Source: a bacterium
GTDB lineage: Bacteria; Planctomycetota; Planctomycetia; Kolteriales; Kolteriaceae
Reading direction: 5' to 3'
DNA length: 64,000 nt
NCBI GenBank assembly: GCA_019753235.1
Contig: JAIELF010000056.1
Span: 1 to 64,000 of the forward strand
Both the position numbers and the translations under genes were made by a program. The notes below the pieces were generated by a model. It had not been told where the DNA came from. It searched no databases and saw only the letters and a program-made list of their open reading frames with translations. Of this stretch, positions 18,838 to 28,774 are shown in pieces. Position 1 is the stretch's first letter, and every line of letters starts with the position of its first letter.

Positions 18838-18865
18838 TTGACACGACCTGGGTTACCGGTATAGC
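18838..18865 (+). promoter_or_regulatory. Putative sigma-70 promoter for the LptD-like gene
   Basis: A perfect -35 box TTGACA at 18838-18843 is followed by a 16-bp spacer and TATAGC at 18860-18865, matching four of six -10 positions. It lies 60-90 bp before the start of the LptD-like gene in otherwise featureless sequence after the histidine kinase stop. Confidence 0.5.
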
Positions 18866-18926
18866 CGACTTCCGAATCTCCCAAGATGCACACCACGATG
18901 TTGTTGGCGACGGCGCATGCCGAGCG

Positions 18927-21900
18927 GTGTTAACCGCCCCGGCATCGCTTGTTGGTCGTTGGGGACCAACGGTCGCGCGAAAGTTCAGGGACGACCACTC
19001 GTGCGGGAAGTTTCGATTGGCTGATCGGCTCTCTCTTTGCCGACTCGCGTGCATCAGCGCTTGGGCGCTCGTGGTCTCTATTTGTTTGCATCTCACGCAA
19101 GCATGGGCCGACCTTCCCGACCGGGCTTGGTCTCTTTCCTCTCAAGATATTCGCTTAAGCGCCGATCGTTCCAGCACCTGGGCCGCGGGCGATGATCGCT
19201 TCGTCCTGCTCGAAGGGTCGGCCATGGTCGAGCAAGGACTCCTGCGCCTTCGTGCCGATGCTATCCTCGTTCGCTTCGCGGATCATGCAGAGGCTCTTCC
19301 CCATCAACAAGTCATTGTCGTCGGCGAAGGTCGCGCGCGGGCAGAGGGGGCTGGCCGAAAGGGGGAACTTCGTTCAGACTTGGCGGAAACTCTCGAGACG
19401 AAGAGTCGGATCATCATGCCTCGCGATGTGCGATCGCAATCCGTCAGCGATCATCCTTTGGTCGCGCGGGTCAACGACCCTAGCTTGAAATCATCGTCGG
19501 CTCGATCTGATTTGATGCCCACGGCGGCCGAGCCCTTGGCAAACTCGCCGGCGAACACTCCATCTCGCTCCCCCAGCCAAGACGAGATGATTCAGCAAGT
19601 GCAAAGCCTGGATGGCAGCATGCCGATCAATGGAGACCCCAATCCTTTTCCGATGCCCAACGAGAGCCGACCGACGCCATCGATTCGATCGAATCCCGCG
19701 TCGACTGGGATCGGCGGCAACCTCGGGAGTGGCGGAATCAAACGGATTCGATGGTTCCCCCGAACAAGTCAGCCATTCAACGTGACCAGCTCGCTCTCGG
19801 CCGACGGTCTCTATCGGCAATGGATCTTTACCGGCGGGATCAATCTCATCGTTGAAGAGGTCGGCACCGGAAGTACGGTCGATATCGTTGCCGACCGAGC
19901 TGTCCTCTGGACCAAGGGAGATCTGGGAGGCGATCCGGCCGGCGGCGGCTTGCAATCCGACGGCAGCCAAGAGATCGAAGTCTACCTCGAAGGAAACGTC
20001 AACATTCGTCAGGGAAACCCAACCCAGGCGACAGGCGTTATGAGCGTCGTCCTGTTCGGAAAACAGGTCTACTTCAACGTCAACACCAATCAGTCACTGG
20101 TGCTTGATGGATCGGTCGAATCTGTCGAGCCTCAACTGCAGCTACCGATCTTCATGTCGTCTCCCGAGATCCGTCAGCTCGCGCCGGGCGAATTCTTCGG
20201 CCGGGATGCCTCGTTCACGTCCAGCGTCCATCGCGGCACGCCGGGCTACGCCCTTCACGGGAAGGAAATCTACTTCGAAGAAATTCGTGAACGGATCAAA
20301 AATCCTTTCACCGGTCAACCGGTGACCGACAGTCAAACCGGTCAACCACTCGAAGTTGCTCGGCACTACGCGACCGGATACGCCAATACCCTTCGCATCT
20401 CTGATGTGCCGGTCTTTTTCTGGCCCTATGCTCGCGCCAATGCCGAGGATCCGCTCGGCCCCGTACAGAATATTCGTTTGGGACAATCACAGAATCTCGG
20501 CACCATTGCCGGCGTCAGCCTTGATGTCTGGCAACTGATGGGGCTTGATTACCTTCCGATTGCCGACCGAACCAAGTGGCTTTTGGATCTGGGGTATTTC
20601 TCGGATCGAGGCATCAGCGCCGGCTCGCGATTCAACTATTTCGGTAGAGATCTCTTCAGTCCCGACGACAAATACTTCGGGCGAACGCTCGGTTGGTACA
20701 TCAACGATAATGGCTTTGATCAACTCGGTCCGACGCGTCGCGGGCTCGAGCCCTCCACCACCAATCGCGGCCGACTCCTTTTGCAAAATCGCTATGATCT
20801 ACGCGAAGATACCACCGTCATCACCGAGTTTTCGTACTTGTCGGATTCGAACGTTCTCGAATCTTTCTTCGAAGCGGAGTACGACAACGGCAAAGACCAG
20901 GATACACTCGTCTACGGTAAGTTTGCCCGAGAGAATTACGCCATCACTGGTTTGGTGCAGCCGCGCGTTCGAACCTTCTTGCCGCAGAATGAATGGCTTC
21001 CCCGCGCCGATGCATACTGGATCGGCCAACCTCTCTTCGGCGATCGGGTGACGTACTTCACCCATAGCTCGGTCGGCTATGCTCGGCTCAACACGCCCGA
21101 TAATTATGTTCTTCCCACCGATGTTAGCTTTGACCTCGGTCGAGGCGATACCCGGCATGAATTCGATGTTCCGCTCTCGTTGGGGCCCTGGGAAGTGACC
21201 CCGTTCGTGACAGGTGTCGCAACAGGATACACCGAAGCGATCAACGCGAACGGGCTCGGCCGGCTTTACGGAGCGACCGGTGTCCGAACGAGCCTTCCCT
21301 TCTATCGCATCTTCCCGAACGTGAAGAGCGATCTCTTCTATCTGAATGGGTTGGCGCACAAAGTCGCGATCAATGCCGACTACACACTGGCTCGAAGTGG
21401 GCAAGGGTTCAATGAACTTCCTTACCTTGATCAGCTCGATGACGACACCTCGGATTTGGTGCGACGTCAGAACCTAATCCGAGCGTTCGGCGGCGTGACG
21501 CCTCTCAAGTACGATCCTCGTTTTCAGGCACTTCGCCGAAATATCATCTTCTACCCCGAAGCGCTCGACAATATCGATACGCTTCGGCTCGGCGTCGCGC
21601 AGCGATTACAGACGAAGCGAGGCCCGGCCGGCCGCGAGCGCATCATCGACTGGATGTATCTCGATGCCGGCGCGACGCTCTTTCCGGCCCCCAACCGAGA
21701 CAATCTGGGCAATTCGTGGGGCTTGATCGATTACAACTACCGCTGGAACATCGGCGACCGAACGTCGATCACCTCCGAAGGGCTCTACGAGCCTTACGAC
21801 GGAACACTGCAAGTCGGGGGCGGAATCTTTGCGCAGCGTCCACCTCGATCAACCATGAGTATCTTCTTCAGCCACTTCGACTCGGGGCCGTTTCAGTCGA

Positions 21901-22232
21901 ACTACATCGGCTTGGGAACAGCGTATCGGCTGAGCAATCGCTACGCGGGCTTCTTTGAGATCGGCAAGGATTTGGCCGCCCCCAACGCGGTCAACGTGCG
22001 GGCCAGTTTCTCTCGTATCGGCCTCGACTTTGTCACCACGCTGGGAATCTATTGGAACGCAGGCCGAGATGATCTCGGCTTCGACTTCAGCATCCTTCCC
22101 AGAGTGGGTATCCGAGGTCGCATGAATCGTTCAATGGTGCAGACGCTTCCGTTTGGCGTCGAGCCCGCTGCCCAATATGGATCCTCGGCCATGCAGCGAC
22201 AATCCATCATCAACACCGACCCGAATTTCTAA
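18927..22232 (+). CDS. LptD-like LPS-assembly outer-membrane protein
   Basis: The 1101-residue frame begins at GTG 18927. A hydrophobic stretch, LACISAWALVVSICLHLTQAWA, ends near residue 62 and is a good signal peptide, but the N-region is long; a TTG at 19017 after GGGAAG would give a tidier one. Two OstA-like beta-jellyroll regions follow (about 70-180 and 270-420), with low-complexity Ser/Pro/Asn sequence between them. From about 500 the LptD barrel pattern appears, with DVPVFFWPYAR and many alternating Tyr/Phe beta strands, ending near 1090. LptD inserts lipopolysaccharide in the outer leaflet with LptE. This is longer than E. coli LptD (784). No lpt neighbour is present. Confidence 0.78.
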   Translation: MLTAPASLVGRWGPTVARKFRDDHSCGKFRLADRLSLCRLACISAWALVVSICLHLTQAWADLPDRAWSLSSQDIRLSADRSSTWAAGDDRFVLLEGSAMVEQGLLRLRADAILVRFADHAEALPHQQVIVVGEGRARAEGAGRKGELRSDLAETLETKSRIIMPRDVRSQSVSDHPLVARVNDPSLKSSSARSDLMPTAAEPLANSPANTPSRSPSQDEMIQQVQSLDGSMPINGDPNPFPMPNESRPTPSIRSNPASTGIGGNLGSGGIKRIRWFPRTSQPFNVTSSLSADGLYRQWIFTGGINLIVEEVGTGSTVDIVADRAVLWTKGDLGGDPAGGGLQSDGSQEIEVYLEGNVNIRQGNPTQATGVMSVVLFGKQVYFNVNTNQSLVLDGSVESVEPQLQLPIFMSSPEIRQLAPGEFFGRDASFTSSVHRGTPGYALHGKEIYFEEIRERIKNPFTGQPVTDSQTGQPLEVARHYATGYANTLRISDVPVFFWPYARANAEDPLGPVQNIRLGQSQNLGTIAGVSLDVWQLMGLDYLPIADRTKWLLDLGYFSDRGISAGSRFNYFGRDLFSPDDKYFGRTLGWYINDNGFDQLGPTRRGLEPSTTNRGRLLLQNRYDLREDTTVITEFSYLSDSNVLESFFEAEYDNGKDQDTLVYGKFARENYAITGLVQPRVRTFLPQNEWLPRADAYWIGQPLFGDRVTYFTHSSVGYARLNTPDNYVLPTDVSFDLGRGDTRHEFDVPLSLGPWEVTPFVTGVATGYTEAINANGLGRLYGATGVRTSLPFYRIFPNVKSDLFYLNGLAHKVAINADYTLARSGQGFNELPYLDQLDDDTSDLVRRQNLIRAFGGVTPLKYDPRFQALRRNIIFYPEALDNIDTLRLGVAQRLQTKRGPAGRERIIDWMYLDAGATLFPAPNRDNLGNSWGLIDYNYRWNIGDRTSITSEGLYEPYDGTLQVGGGIFAQRPPRSTMSIFFSHFDSGPFQSNYIGLGTAYRLSNRYAGFFEIGKDLAAPNAVNVRASFSRIGLDFVTTLGIYWNAGRDDLGFDFSILPRVGIRGRMNRSMVQTLPFGVEPAAQYGSSAMQRQSIINTDPNF

Positions 22233-22249
22233 CATGACGGGTTAGACCA

Positions 22250-23689
22250 TCAAAGAATCGGACCCAAGATCGCCAGCGTGTTGTTCCAGAGACGACGACG
22301 AATCGGCCAGGCGATCACTTCATCGCGCTCGACACGCCGTGAACGGGAGATGAACTCTTGTTGTCGAGTCCGAATGGCGTCTGTCAATTCTGCCGAGTAG
22401 AAGAGAATGTTGTTCTCAAAGTTCAGATCAAAACTTCGACGATCGATATTGGCCGATCCGACCAGTCCCATCTCGCCGTCCACCGTTAATGTCTTCGCAT
22501 GAAGCAGGCCGCCGACGTACTCGTAGAGATGGACACCTGCCTCCAACAGATCGAGGTAGTAGCTGCGACTAGCACCTCCTACGACCCATGAATCGTTCTT
22601 CGCCGGCAGGATCAACGTCGTCGCCACTCCTCGATACGCGGCCGAGCAAAGGGCATCCTGTAATGATTCGTTCGGAATGTAATACGGAGTGGTGATCACC
22701 AACTCTCGCCGCGCCTGGTACATCAGACTCTCGAAAACCTCGGGCATCGCCGATGAACGTCGCGTTGGTCCCGTCGCGATCACCTGCGCCACAACATCCC
22801 CCTCGGCGGCGACGTTCGTTGGCAACGTCTCGTCCGAAAGTGATTCGTTGGTGTACGTCATCCAGTCGATGGCGAAAATCGCCAGGTTCTGCAAGGCGAT
22901 TGGCCCCTCCCAGCGAATCATGACATCGACCCAAGGCGCAAATCGGGGTTTCACACGAAACTCCGGATCGGCGCAATTCTGGCTCCCGCCGTACGTGATG
23001 CGCCGATCGATGACGGCGATCTTTCGATGGTTGCGAAGGTCGATCCTCCCGGTGACCGCGCGGTAGAGGAGATTGCCGATCGGCAATGCAACGCCAAGCC
23101 GAACGCCCGCGTCGCGCATGCGACTCCAACATGACGAGCCGATCATGCCGCGAGAGCCGAGGCCATCCACCATCGCCCGACAGATAACCCCACGTTTGGC
23201 CGAACGAACAAGCGAATCCGCAACCCGCTCACCGTTTCGATCCGTCAGCCAGATGTAGAAAAGAACACAGACCTCTTTCTGTGCCGAATCGATGTCCTCG
23301 ATCAGTCGATCAATGCTGGTGTTCGAATCGTGCAGCAACTCCGCTCGATTGCCACCGACAGGATCGAACTGACTCACCGATCGACCGACTTGAAACAGCG
23401 GCTCATACCGTTCGGGGATCGTCGGCATCGATCGACGGACGGACGAATCACTCTCTGTAAGACGGCGATCGATTGTTTCGATCGCTCTTCGATTCCGCTG
23501 AGAAAGCCTTCGGCCAATGTTGACTTCACCCAACAGCAAGTAGGCGAGCACTCCCAGAAACGGAATCGCGGCCACTACCGCCAACCAGGCGACGCGCGAT
23601 GCCGGCTCTCGATGGGGACGAAGCATGATCCGCACGATCACGAGTCCAAGGATGGTGAAATGGACCAGCGTCGTGATGAGCACGTACAA
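22250..23689 (-). CDS. cls: Cardiolipin synthase (PLD family)
   Basis: The 479-residue protein has two N-terminal membrane helices (about 4-24 and 34-53, the second reading VAWLAVVAAIPFLGVLAYLL), then two HKD phosphodiesterase motifs: HRKIAVIDRRITYGGSQN near 220 and HAKTLTVDGEMGLVGSAN near 396. Both keep H-x-K-x4-D. It condenses two phosphatidylglycerols into cardiolipin at the inner membrane. Length is as in bacterial ClsA. It converges with the LptD-like gene, with 17 bp between the two stops. Confidence 0.93.
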   Translation of the reverse strand: MYVLITTLVHFTILGLVIVRIMLRPHREPASRVAWLAVVAAIPFLGVLAYLLLGEVNIGRRLSQRNRRAIETIDRRLTESDSSVRRSMPTIPERYEPLFQVGRSVSQFDPVGGNRAELLHDSNTSIDRLIEDIDSAQKEVCVLFYIWLTDRNGERVADSLVRSAKRGVICRAMVDGLGSRGMIGSSCWSRMRDAGVRLGVALPIGNLLYRAVTGRIDLRNHRKIAVIDRRITYGGSQNCADPEFRVKPRFAPWVDVMIRWEGPIALQNLAIFAIDWMTYTNESLSDETLPTNVAAEGDVVAQVIATGPTRRSSAMPEVFESLMYQARRELVITTPYYIPNESLQDALCSAAYRGVATTLILPAKNDSWVVGGASRSYYLDLLEAGVHLYEYVGGLLHAKTLTVDGEMGLVGSANIDRRSFDLNFENNILFYSAELTDAIRTRQQEFISRSRRVERDEVIAWPIRRRLWNNTLAILGPIL

Positions 23690-23758
23690 ACCGATGACTC
23701 CTTACCATTGAAGCTTGTTGCTCGCTGGCCCAGGTTCTTTGCCGGGCAAAAACGTCCG

Positions 23759-25375
23759 TTAACGCGGCGGATGACTCGACTCTCGCTTGATATCGTTGGC
23801 CGACAGAGAAGCAGCATGAATCTTTAGATTGCGCATCCGACCCTGAAACGGGTAGTGATCTCCTTGACCAAGCGTGAGCCGATGGACGTTTTCGAGTGAC
23901 ACACGCTTGTCACCGATGGCGGTTGATCGACCTGCCTGCTCGCCATCGATCCAGAGAGAAATCTCGGGGCCGGCTCTCCGAATCGAGACATGATGCCAAC
24001 CATCAGGGAAAGCGTGATCCCAACTGACCGATTGACCGACGGACGTTGACCAGACATGACCCGAGGGAAGCGTTCCGACGAATAGCTCCCCCCGATGAAC
24101 CGCCATCGTCCATGCTCGCCGATACTTGACGGCCGGCGTCGCGTCGACATTCCCAGACTTTGTCCAAGGGCCTCCCTCCCGGTAGGAGTAGACATCCGCC
24201 AGCGGAAGCGTCCCACCCCAGAGTCTCCCGCGGTGCACCGCCAGACCCATCACTTCCAATTCATCGCCGAGACGACCGGTATCCTCCCAGCCGTCTGCTG
24301 TCGAGAGACGAAAGACACGACCGCTCGGCCAGGTGCTCACGTAGAGGTGCCGACGATAACAGGCGAACGCGTACGTCTGCGTGTTCTCTCCCACCGAACC
24401 AAGATCCATCCAGGAATTGCCATCGAACCGATACACATGCGCATTGTCGTAGCTGGTCGCATACAGTTTGCCATCATGAACAGCCATCGACTCGACGCGC
24501 CGATCTGTCTCGGGCAAACGCTCTTCCTTCCAAACACCCTTCAAGTCCCACGAGTAAAGTCGGGCGGGCTTGTAGAGCGACGAAACCCACAGCCGATTCT
24601 TAAAGACGACCATACCTCCCACGGCATCGGCATCGAGAAGTTCCCCCACGGGTTGCCAACTTCCATCTTGATCGCGTCGATAGAGACGTCCTCCGCGATG
24701 ATTGTTGCTTGATTCCGCAAGCGACGAGCCAGTCAATCGATACTTACCCGTGCCGGCGTAAAGCGAACCCCCGAACGATGCGAGCGATGTCACAGCGTTG
24801 GAATCATCGGGCGCGCCGACGGAGACCCATTGGTTCGGCAATTCGTAACGAAATACTTCCCCTCGCTCGGATTCGCCGGGCTGACAAACGCCGGCGTACA
24901 GAGAACCTTCGTGTACCGCCAACGAATGAACATAGATTGCTTGGCCGGGCCGACCATGATCGATCCAGCCGATGTCGCTGGAATCATCATGCAATGAGAA
25001 TATCAGTTGCCGATTTGAAGAGAGACTGCTGGTGGCTCCGCTCCGCGTGACAACCGCCAAAGAGAGCCCGTTCCCTTGCCTGTCCTCGGCAAATAAGACA
25101 TCACCGCCGGCTGGCTCGGCCGATCCGAGCATCAACCAGAGCGAAATCGTGAAATCACCTTTGCCTAGTTTCGAAACAGCTTCGACCGGAAGTTCGACTT
25201 GGCTGGTCACTTTGGACCATTGAAGAGACCGAGGCGTTTCATCACTGATCTCCACGTCGCTCAGCGATAACTCCCCGGCGTTCTTTTGGTGAAGAGGAAA
25301 TGTGACGGATTCATCGGCAAGGGCGAGCCCGAGAGTGATCCAAAGCATGACAGTGATCGGCCGCCATCCCAGCAT
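23759..25375 (-). CDS. Secreted kelch-like beta-propeller with C-terminal LamG domain
   Basis: A signal peptide (MLGWRPITVMLWITLGLALAD) precedes 538 residues in total. The first part, about 40-120, and the last, about 420-530, look like concanavalin-A/LamG sandwiches; the last has DGWHHVSIRRAGPEISLWIDG and HRLTLGQGD. Between them are six or more repeats of the type 'MAVHDGKLYATSYDNAHVYRF' or 'LAVHRGRLWGGTLPLADVYSY', about 45 residues apart, that form a propeller. The fold suggests carbohydrate or protein binding in the periplasm. It lies 27 bp behind the sulfatase gene, on the same strand, and is probably cotranscribed. Catalytic activity is not evident. Confidence 0.75.
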   Translation of the reverse strand: MLGWRPITVMLWITLGLALADESVTFPLHQKNAGELSLSDVEISDETPRSLQWSKVTSQVELPVEAVSKLGKGDFTISLWLMLGSAEPAGGDVLFAEDRQGNGLSLAVVTRSGATSSLSSNRQLIFSLHDDSSDIGWIDHGRPGQAIYVHSLAVHEGSLYAGVCQPGESERGEVFRYELPNQWVSVGAPDDSNAVTSLASFGGSLYAGTGKYRLTGSSLAESSNNHRGGRLYRRDQDGSWQPVGELLDADAVGGMVVFKNRLWVSSLYKPARLYSWDLKGVWKEERLPETDRRVESMAVHDGKLYATSYDNAHVYRFDGNSWMDLGSVGENTQTYAFACYRRHLYVSTWPSGRVFRLSTADGWEDTGRLGDELEVMGLAVHRGRLWGGTLPLADVYSYREGGPWTKSGNVDATPAVKYRRAWTMAVHRGELFVGTLPSGHVWSTSVGQSVSWDHAFPDGWHHVSIRRAGPEISLWIDGEQAGRSTAIGDKRVSLENVHRLTLGQGDHYPFQGRMRNLKIHAASLSANDIKRESSHPPR

Positions 25376-25402
25376 GATTGCGTTCCTGGCAGTGAGGGAG
25401 GC

Positions 25403-26749
25403 TTACAACTTGACGGGTTCGGCCGAACGAAGAACTATCTTCGGAACGTGCCTTTTTTTCCGAGGACGATTTTCCATACCACGACCAAGTTCGGCCGGCC
25501 GAGCATCTCGATAGCGGTCGATCGCCTCCTTCAGCATCGCTGCCACCTTCGCCCGGTCTCGATCTAGCGTATCAACGACGATCGGCATTCGCTCCTCGAT
25601 ATCGGTCGTTAAATCAAAGAATCGACCATCTTTATAGAGCTTGTATCGCGCATTGAATGCAAACTCGACCGGTGGCTCTTCGTGCGGCGAATACCACGAG
25701 TACAACCACTCGCGCGGCGAACCCGCTTCTCCCAGCACTTGCGGCAAGAACGATCGTCCATCGATCACCATCGATTTCGGAATACCAATCCCTGCTGCCT
25801 GACAGATGGTCGGCAAGACATCCGTGGTGTCCACAAGATGATCCACGACCGCTCCCTTATTTACGCGGGCAGGCCAATCGACAATGAGAGGTACGTGCAT
25901 CCCACGCGACGTCGTCGTCCCCTTCCCGCCGATCACCTCTTGCTCGTTCATTTTCGAACGAATCCCTCGTCCCGTGCCGTTATCTCCCAAGAAGATGATC
26001 AGTGTGTTCTCTCTGTTACCCGTCTCATCCAGCTTGGCCAAAAGCCGGCCCATGAGTTTATCCATGTAGGTAACCATGTCGGCAAAATGCTTGGGATGCT
26101 GATTCACCTTCTCCCCGATTCCTTTGGGATTCCAATCCGCACTATCCGGCGTCGGCTGATTGGGTGCGTGTGTCAACGTCATCGGGTAGTAGAGAAAGAA
26201 AGGACTATCGGCGTGTCTGCTGATGAAATCCTCGGCAAACTGTTCGATCAGATCGGGTCCGTATTCGCCGTTGGTGAAGTTCTTCTCGATGCCGTTGTAT
26301 TCCAGACCAGGGTTGGCATATCGCGGCGGACGGCGTGTATGGTGCCAAAGGCAGTATTCGTCGAAGCCCAATCGCTTGGGCAAGTCGACCTCGGGACCGA
26401 GCTGCCACTTGCCCGCGATGCCGGTCTTGTAACCGGCTTCCGTAAAAAGATGGGCGAAGGTCCGTAGCTTGGGATCGAAATGGCCAAACGTGGTGTAGTT
26501 GCGAACGTTGAGCGCCCCGGTCATGATCTGCACGCGAGTCGGCGTACAGAGAGGCTGGGCGTAACAGTGTTCAAACCGAGCACCGTTCGCGGCAAGACGA
26601 TCAAGGACGGGCGTCTTGTACGAAGTTCCCCCATTGGCACCGATTGTCTCGTAGCCAAGGTCATCGGCAAGGATCACGATCACATTGGGTCGACGAGCCG
26701 GCTCTGACTGAAAAAGAAGACTCACGCAAAGACAAAGCGACAGCGTCAT
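25403..26749 (-). CDS. Type I sulfatase (arylsulfatase family)
   Basis: The 448-residue protein has a signal-like start ([18 protein letters not shown]) and then [12 protein letters not shown], the metal-binding Asp pair at 29-30. The catalytic motif is C68[10 protein letters not shown], a C-x-P-x-R site whose Cys is converted to formylglycine. Later [13 protein letters not shown] and DNGTGRG supply further family signatures. It hydrolyses a sulfate ester, most likely on a sulfated polysaccharide; the substrate cannot be told. GGAGGAA lies 7 nt before the ATG. A kelch/LamG gene follows within 27 bp. A formylglycine-generating enzyme is not encoded here. Confidence 0.93.
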   Translation of the reverse strand: MTLSLCLCVSLLFQSEPARRPNVIVILADDLGYETIGANGGTSYKTPVLDRLAANGARFEHCYAQPLCTPTRVQIMTGALNVRNYTTFGHFDPKLRTFAHLFTEAGYKTGIAGKWQLGPEVDLPKRLGFDEYCLWHHTRRPPRYANPGLEYNGIEKNFTNGEYGPDLIEQFAEDFISRHADSPFFLYYPMTLTHAPNQPTPDSADWNPKGIGEKVNQHPKHFADMVTYMDKLMGRLLAKLDETGNRENTLIIFLGDNGTGRGIRSKMNEQEVIGGKGTTTSRGMHVPLIVDWPARVNKGAVVDHLVDTTDVLPTICQAAGIGIPKSMVIDGRSFLPQVLGEAGSPREWLYSWYSPHEEPPVEFAFNARYKLYKDGRFFDLTTDIEERMPIVVDTLDRDRAKVAAMLKEAIDRYRDARPAELGRGMENRPRKKRHVPKIVLRSAEPVKL

Positions 26750-26868
26750 CGATTCGTTCCTCCCAGCGTCATTCTAAATCCATTAACACCATCCCGCTTT
26801 AAATGAATTGGTTCGATGGTCCACTTTTCGATCTCGAAGGGTCTCTCCCGCCATGACGACCGCAAAGG

Positions 26869-26908
26869 CTATAAATAAAGCCGAGCGATCGAACAGACCG
26901 CTCGGCTT
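26869..26908 (-). terminator. Rho-independent terminator of the PQQ-repeat gene
   Basis: A 10-bp perfect stem, AAGCCGAGCG (26878-26887) with CGCTCGGCTT (26899-26908), is followed on the minus strand by TTTATTTAT. It lies 37 bp after the stop of the PQQ-repeat gene that ends at 26945 and separates it from the sulfatase gene. Confidence 0.85.
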
Positions 26909-26944
26909 CTGTTTATCATTTAAGTCCGAACGCTCTCCGGACGG

Positions 26945-28663
26945 CTACTCCGCGCCCGAGTCGGCATTGGGAGCCTCGGGCTTGCTTGCGTTTTTAGCCC
27001 CTGTTTCGAGGGCATAGACATGAGTCCGGTCGGCAATGTAAAGGATGTTGCCCGCCACGACGGGGGTGGTGTAAACCGAATTCCCCATGTTGGTCTCGTA
27101 GAGCATGTTCATCTCTTTGCTGTGCTCGAAGATCGTGACATCGCCGTCTTCGTCACCGACGTAAACACGATTCTCAACGATCAAAGGCGATCCCCAAGAC
27201 GCCGCCAACATGTCGTAGCCCCAGTGCTGCTTGCCAGTCTTGGCATCCAGGCAATGGACGAAGCCGGAGAAGTCGACGATGTAGAGAATATCGTCTTTGA
27301 TCGCCACCGAGCCACAAGTACGATGCATCACGTTCTCGGGAGCCTCGGCCGGGGGCTTCTTACCTGGCGCGGGCCTTTGCATGGGCCCACCAAAGTGCCA
27401 GATCGCGGCAGAGTTGGGGTTCGGAATGACGGAGTCACCCTCCTCAGCCACACATGCTTGTAAGCGTTTGTGCGAGATCGGCTTATCGGGATTCTTCTTG
27501 TTGACGACAAGCTGCGTGCTGACGTCGCCTCGCTTGGTCGGGTCGATGCACCAGAGGTGACCCACTCCTTCGCCGTGCTCAGGATCTTCGCCGACGGCGA
27601 GAAAAACCTTGCCGTCATAGACGACTGGTGTGCCAATGAGATGATTTCGATCGGCCTTGCTTCCCAGAACGTAAAGAGAATCCTTTGGGTTGCAGTCAAA
27701 CTTCCACAGCAGCTCTGCCTTGGGAGTTGCCTCGGCTTTGAAGCTGTAAAGCCAACCGTCCCCACCTGCGAAGAGAACCTGCTTGACACCGCCGAGCTCG
27801 GCGACGGTGGGACTCGACCATTGTCCATGAAGGATGTTTGTGCCGGGCGAGTTGTCGGTCCAGATCACCTTTCCGGTGTTGCGATCAAGGCAAAGAAAAC
27901 TCGGCGCGGTCGGAGAAGGAATATTGATGTGACTTTCGTCGACGCCGTTGCTGGTGTGAACAAAGAGGAGGTCCCCCAGGCACGTGACCGAGCAACTGCA
28001 CATATTGTGTTGGGAGATGTTCAGTTCGCCCATCATGTCGAGCTGCCAAACGACATCGGCCTCGTCTTTATTCTCGTTGGTCTCCTTTTTGAAGGGGCCG
28101 TCATTTTCGCCGTCGTGAAAGCCTTCGGTGTCACAGCAGATCACCAGACCTCGGCTCGATACGAACCACGCCTTGTCCCCTTCGACAAACGGGGCACAGC
28201 AGATTCCTTGCTGGGGCCAATCATGTACTCGGCCCGTGGGGAGTTTTTCGCTGGAATGCTGCCAAAGAAACTTTCCGGTCTTTTCATCGAAGCAAAGAAA
28301 ACAGCCGAGGTCGACGTTACTGGGATACCGCTTGACGTAGCCCATGCCGTTGTTGGTGCCGACAAAGACTTTGCCGTTGGCGATGACGGGGTTCCCGTAG
28401 GACTGTGAGCCAAGACCCGCCGTCCATTTCACGTTCTCGCCGGTTTCAAGATTCCACTTCTGCGGGATGTTCTTGCCTTCGGGCGTATTGTTTCGAACGG
28501 AGGTTCCACCCCATTGCGGCCAATCGGTCGGACGGACTTTCATCGTTGAAATCCGCTTGATCGCATCGGCAGTCGGATCGAACGACGTATCCCCCGCGAG
28601 GCAGAACGTCGGCAGGGCCAGCAAACAAAAACCGCCGACCCATGCTGTTCGAAGATCGATCAT
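26945..28663 (-). CDS. Secreted PQQ-like beta-propeller repeat protein
   Basis: A signal peptide (MIDLRTAWVGGFCLLALPTFCLAGD) precedes 572 residues of pyrrolo-quinoline-quinone-type propeller. Repeats include the Trp-docking style 'CLDRNTGKVIWTDNSPGTN', 'CFDEKTGKFLWQHSSEKLP' and 'CLDAKTGKQHWGYDMLAAS', each with a 'G..W' ending. Sequence WPQWGGTSVRNNTPEGKNIP near the N-terminus is typical of the planctomycete/Verrucomicrobia outer-membrane PQQ proteins. I see no dehydrogenase active site, so it is probably a binding or scaffold protein. GAGGAG lies 7 nt before the ATG. It follows a second protein of this type, 112 bp upstream, and may be cotranscribed. Confidence 0.88.
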   Translation of the reverse strand: MIDLRTAWVGGFCLLALPTFCLAGDTSFDPTADAIKRISTMKVRPTDWPQWGGTSVRNNTPEGKNIPQKWNLETGENVKWTAGLGSQSYGNPVIANGKVFVGTNNGMGYVKRYPSNVDLGCFLCFDEKTGKFLWQHSSEKLPTGRVHDWPQQGICCAPFVEGDKAWFVSSRGLVICCDTEGFHDGENDGPFKKETNENKDEADVVWQLDMMGELNISQHNMCSCSVTCLGDLLFVHTSNGVDESHINIPSPTAPSFLCLDRNTGKVIWTDNSPGTNILHGQWSSPTVAELGGVKQVLFAGGDGWLYSFKAEATPKAELLWKFDCNPKDSLYVLGSKADRNHLIGTPVVYDGKVFLAVGEDPEHGEGVGHLWCIDPTKRGDVSTQLVVNKKNPDKPISHKRLQACVAEEGDSVIPNPNSAAIWHFGGPMQRPAPGKKPPAEAPENVMHRTCGSVAIKDDILYIVDFSGFVHCLDAKTGKQHWGYDMLAASWGSPLIVENRVYVGDEDGDVTIFEHSKEMNMLYETNMGNSVYTTPVVAGNILYIADRTHVYALETGAKNASKPEAPNADSGAE

Positions 28664-28774
28664 GAAATGCTCCTCTTGAATCCCGAAGCGTCGCGCCCGA
28701 CCGGTTGTCGAACGACCGACCTACTCTTCTACGACTGATCCCTACTCATTCGACAGAAAAACCTCTCCGGTCCG

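Noticed and set aside
27470..28408. 312-codon plus-strand frame
   Set aside because: Antisense to the PQQ-repeat gene, whose repeats are well kept.
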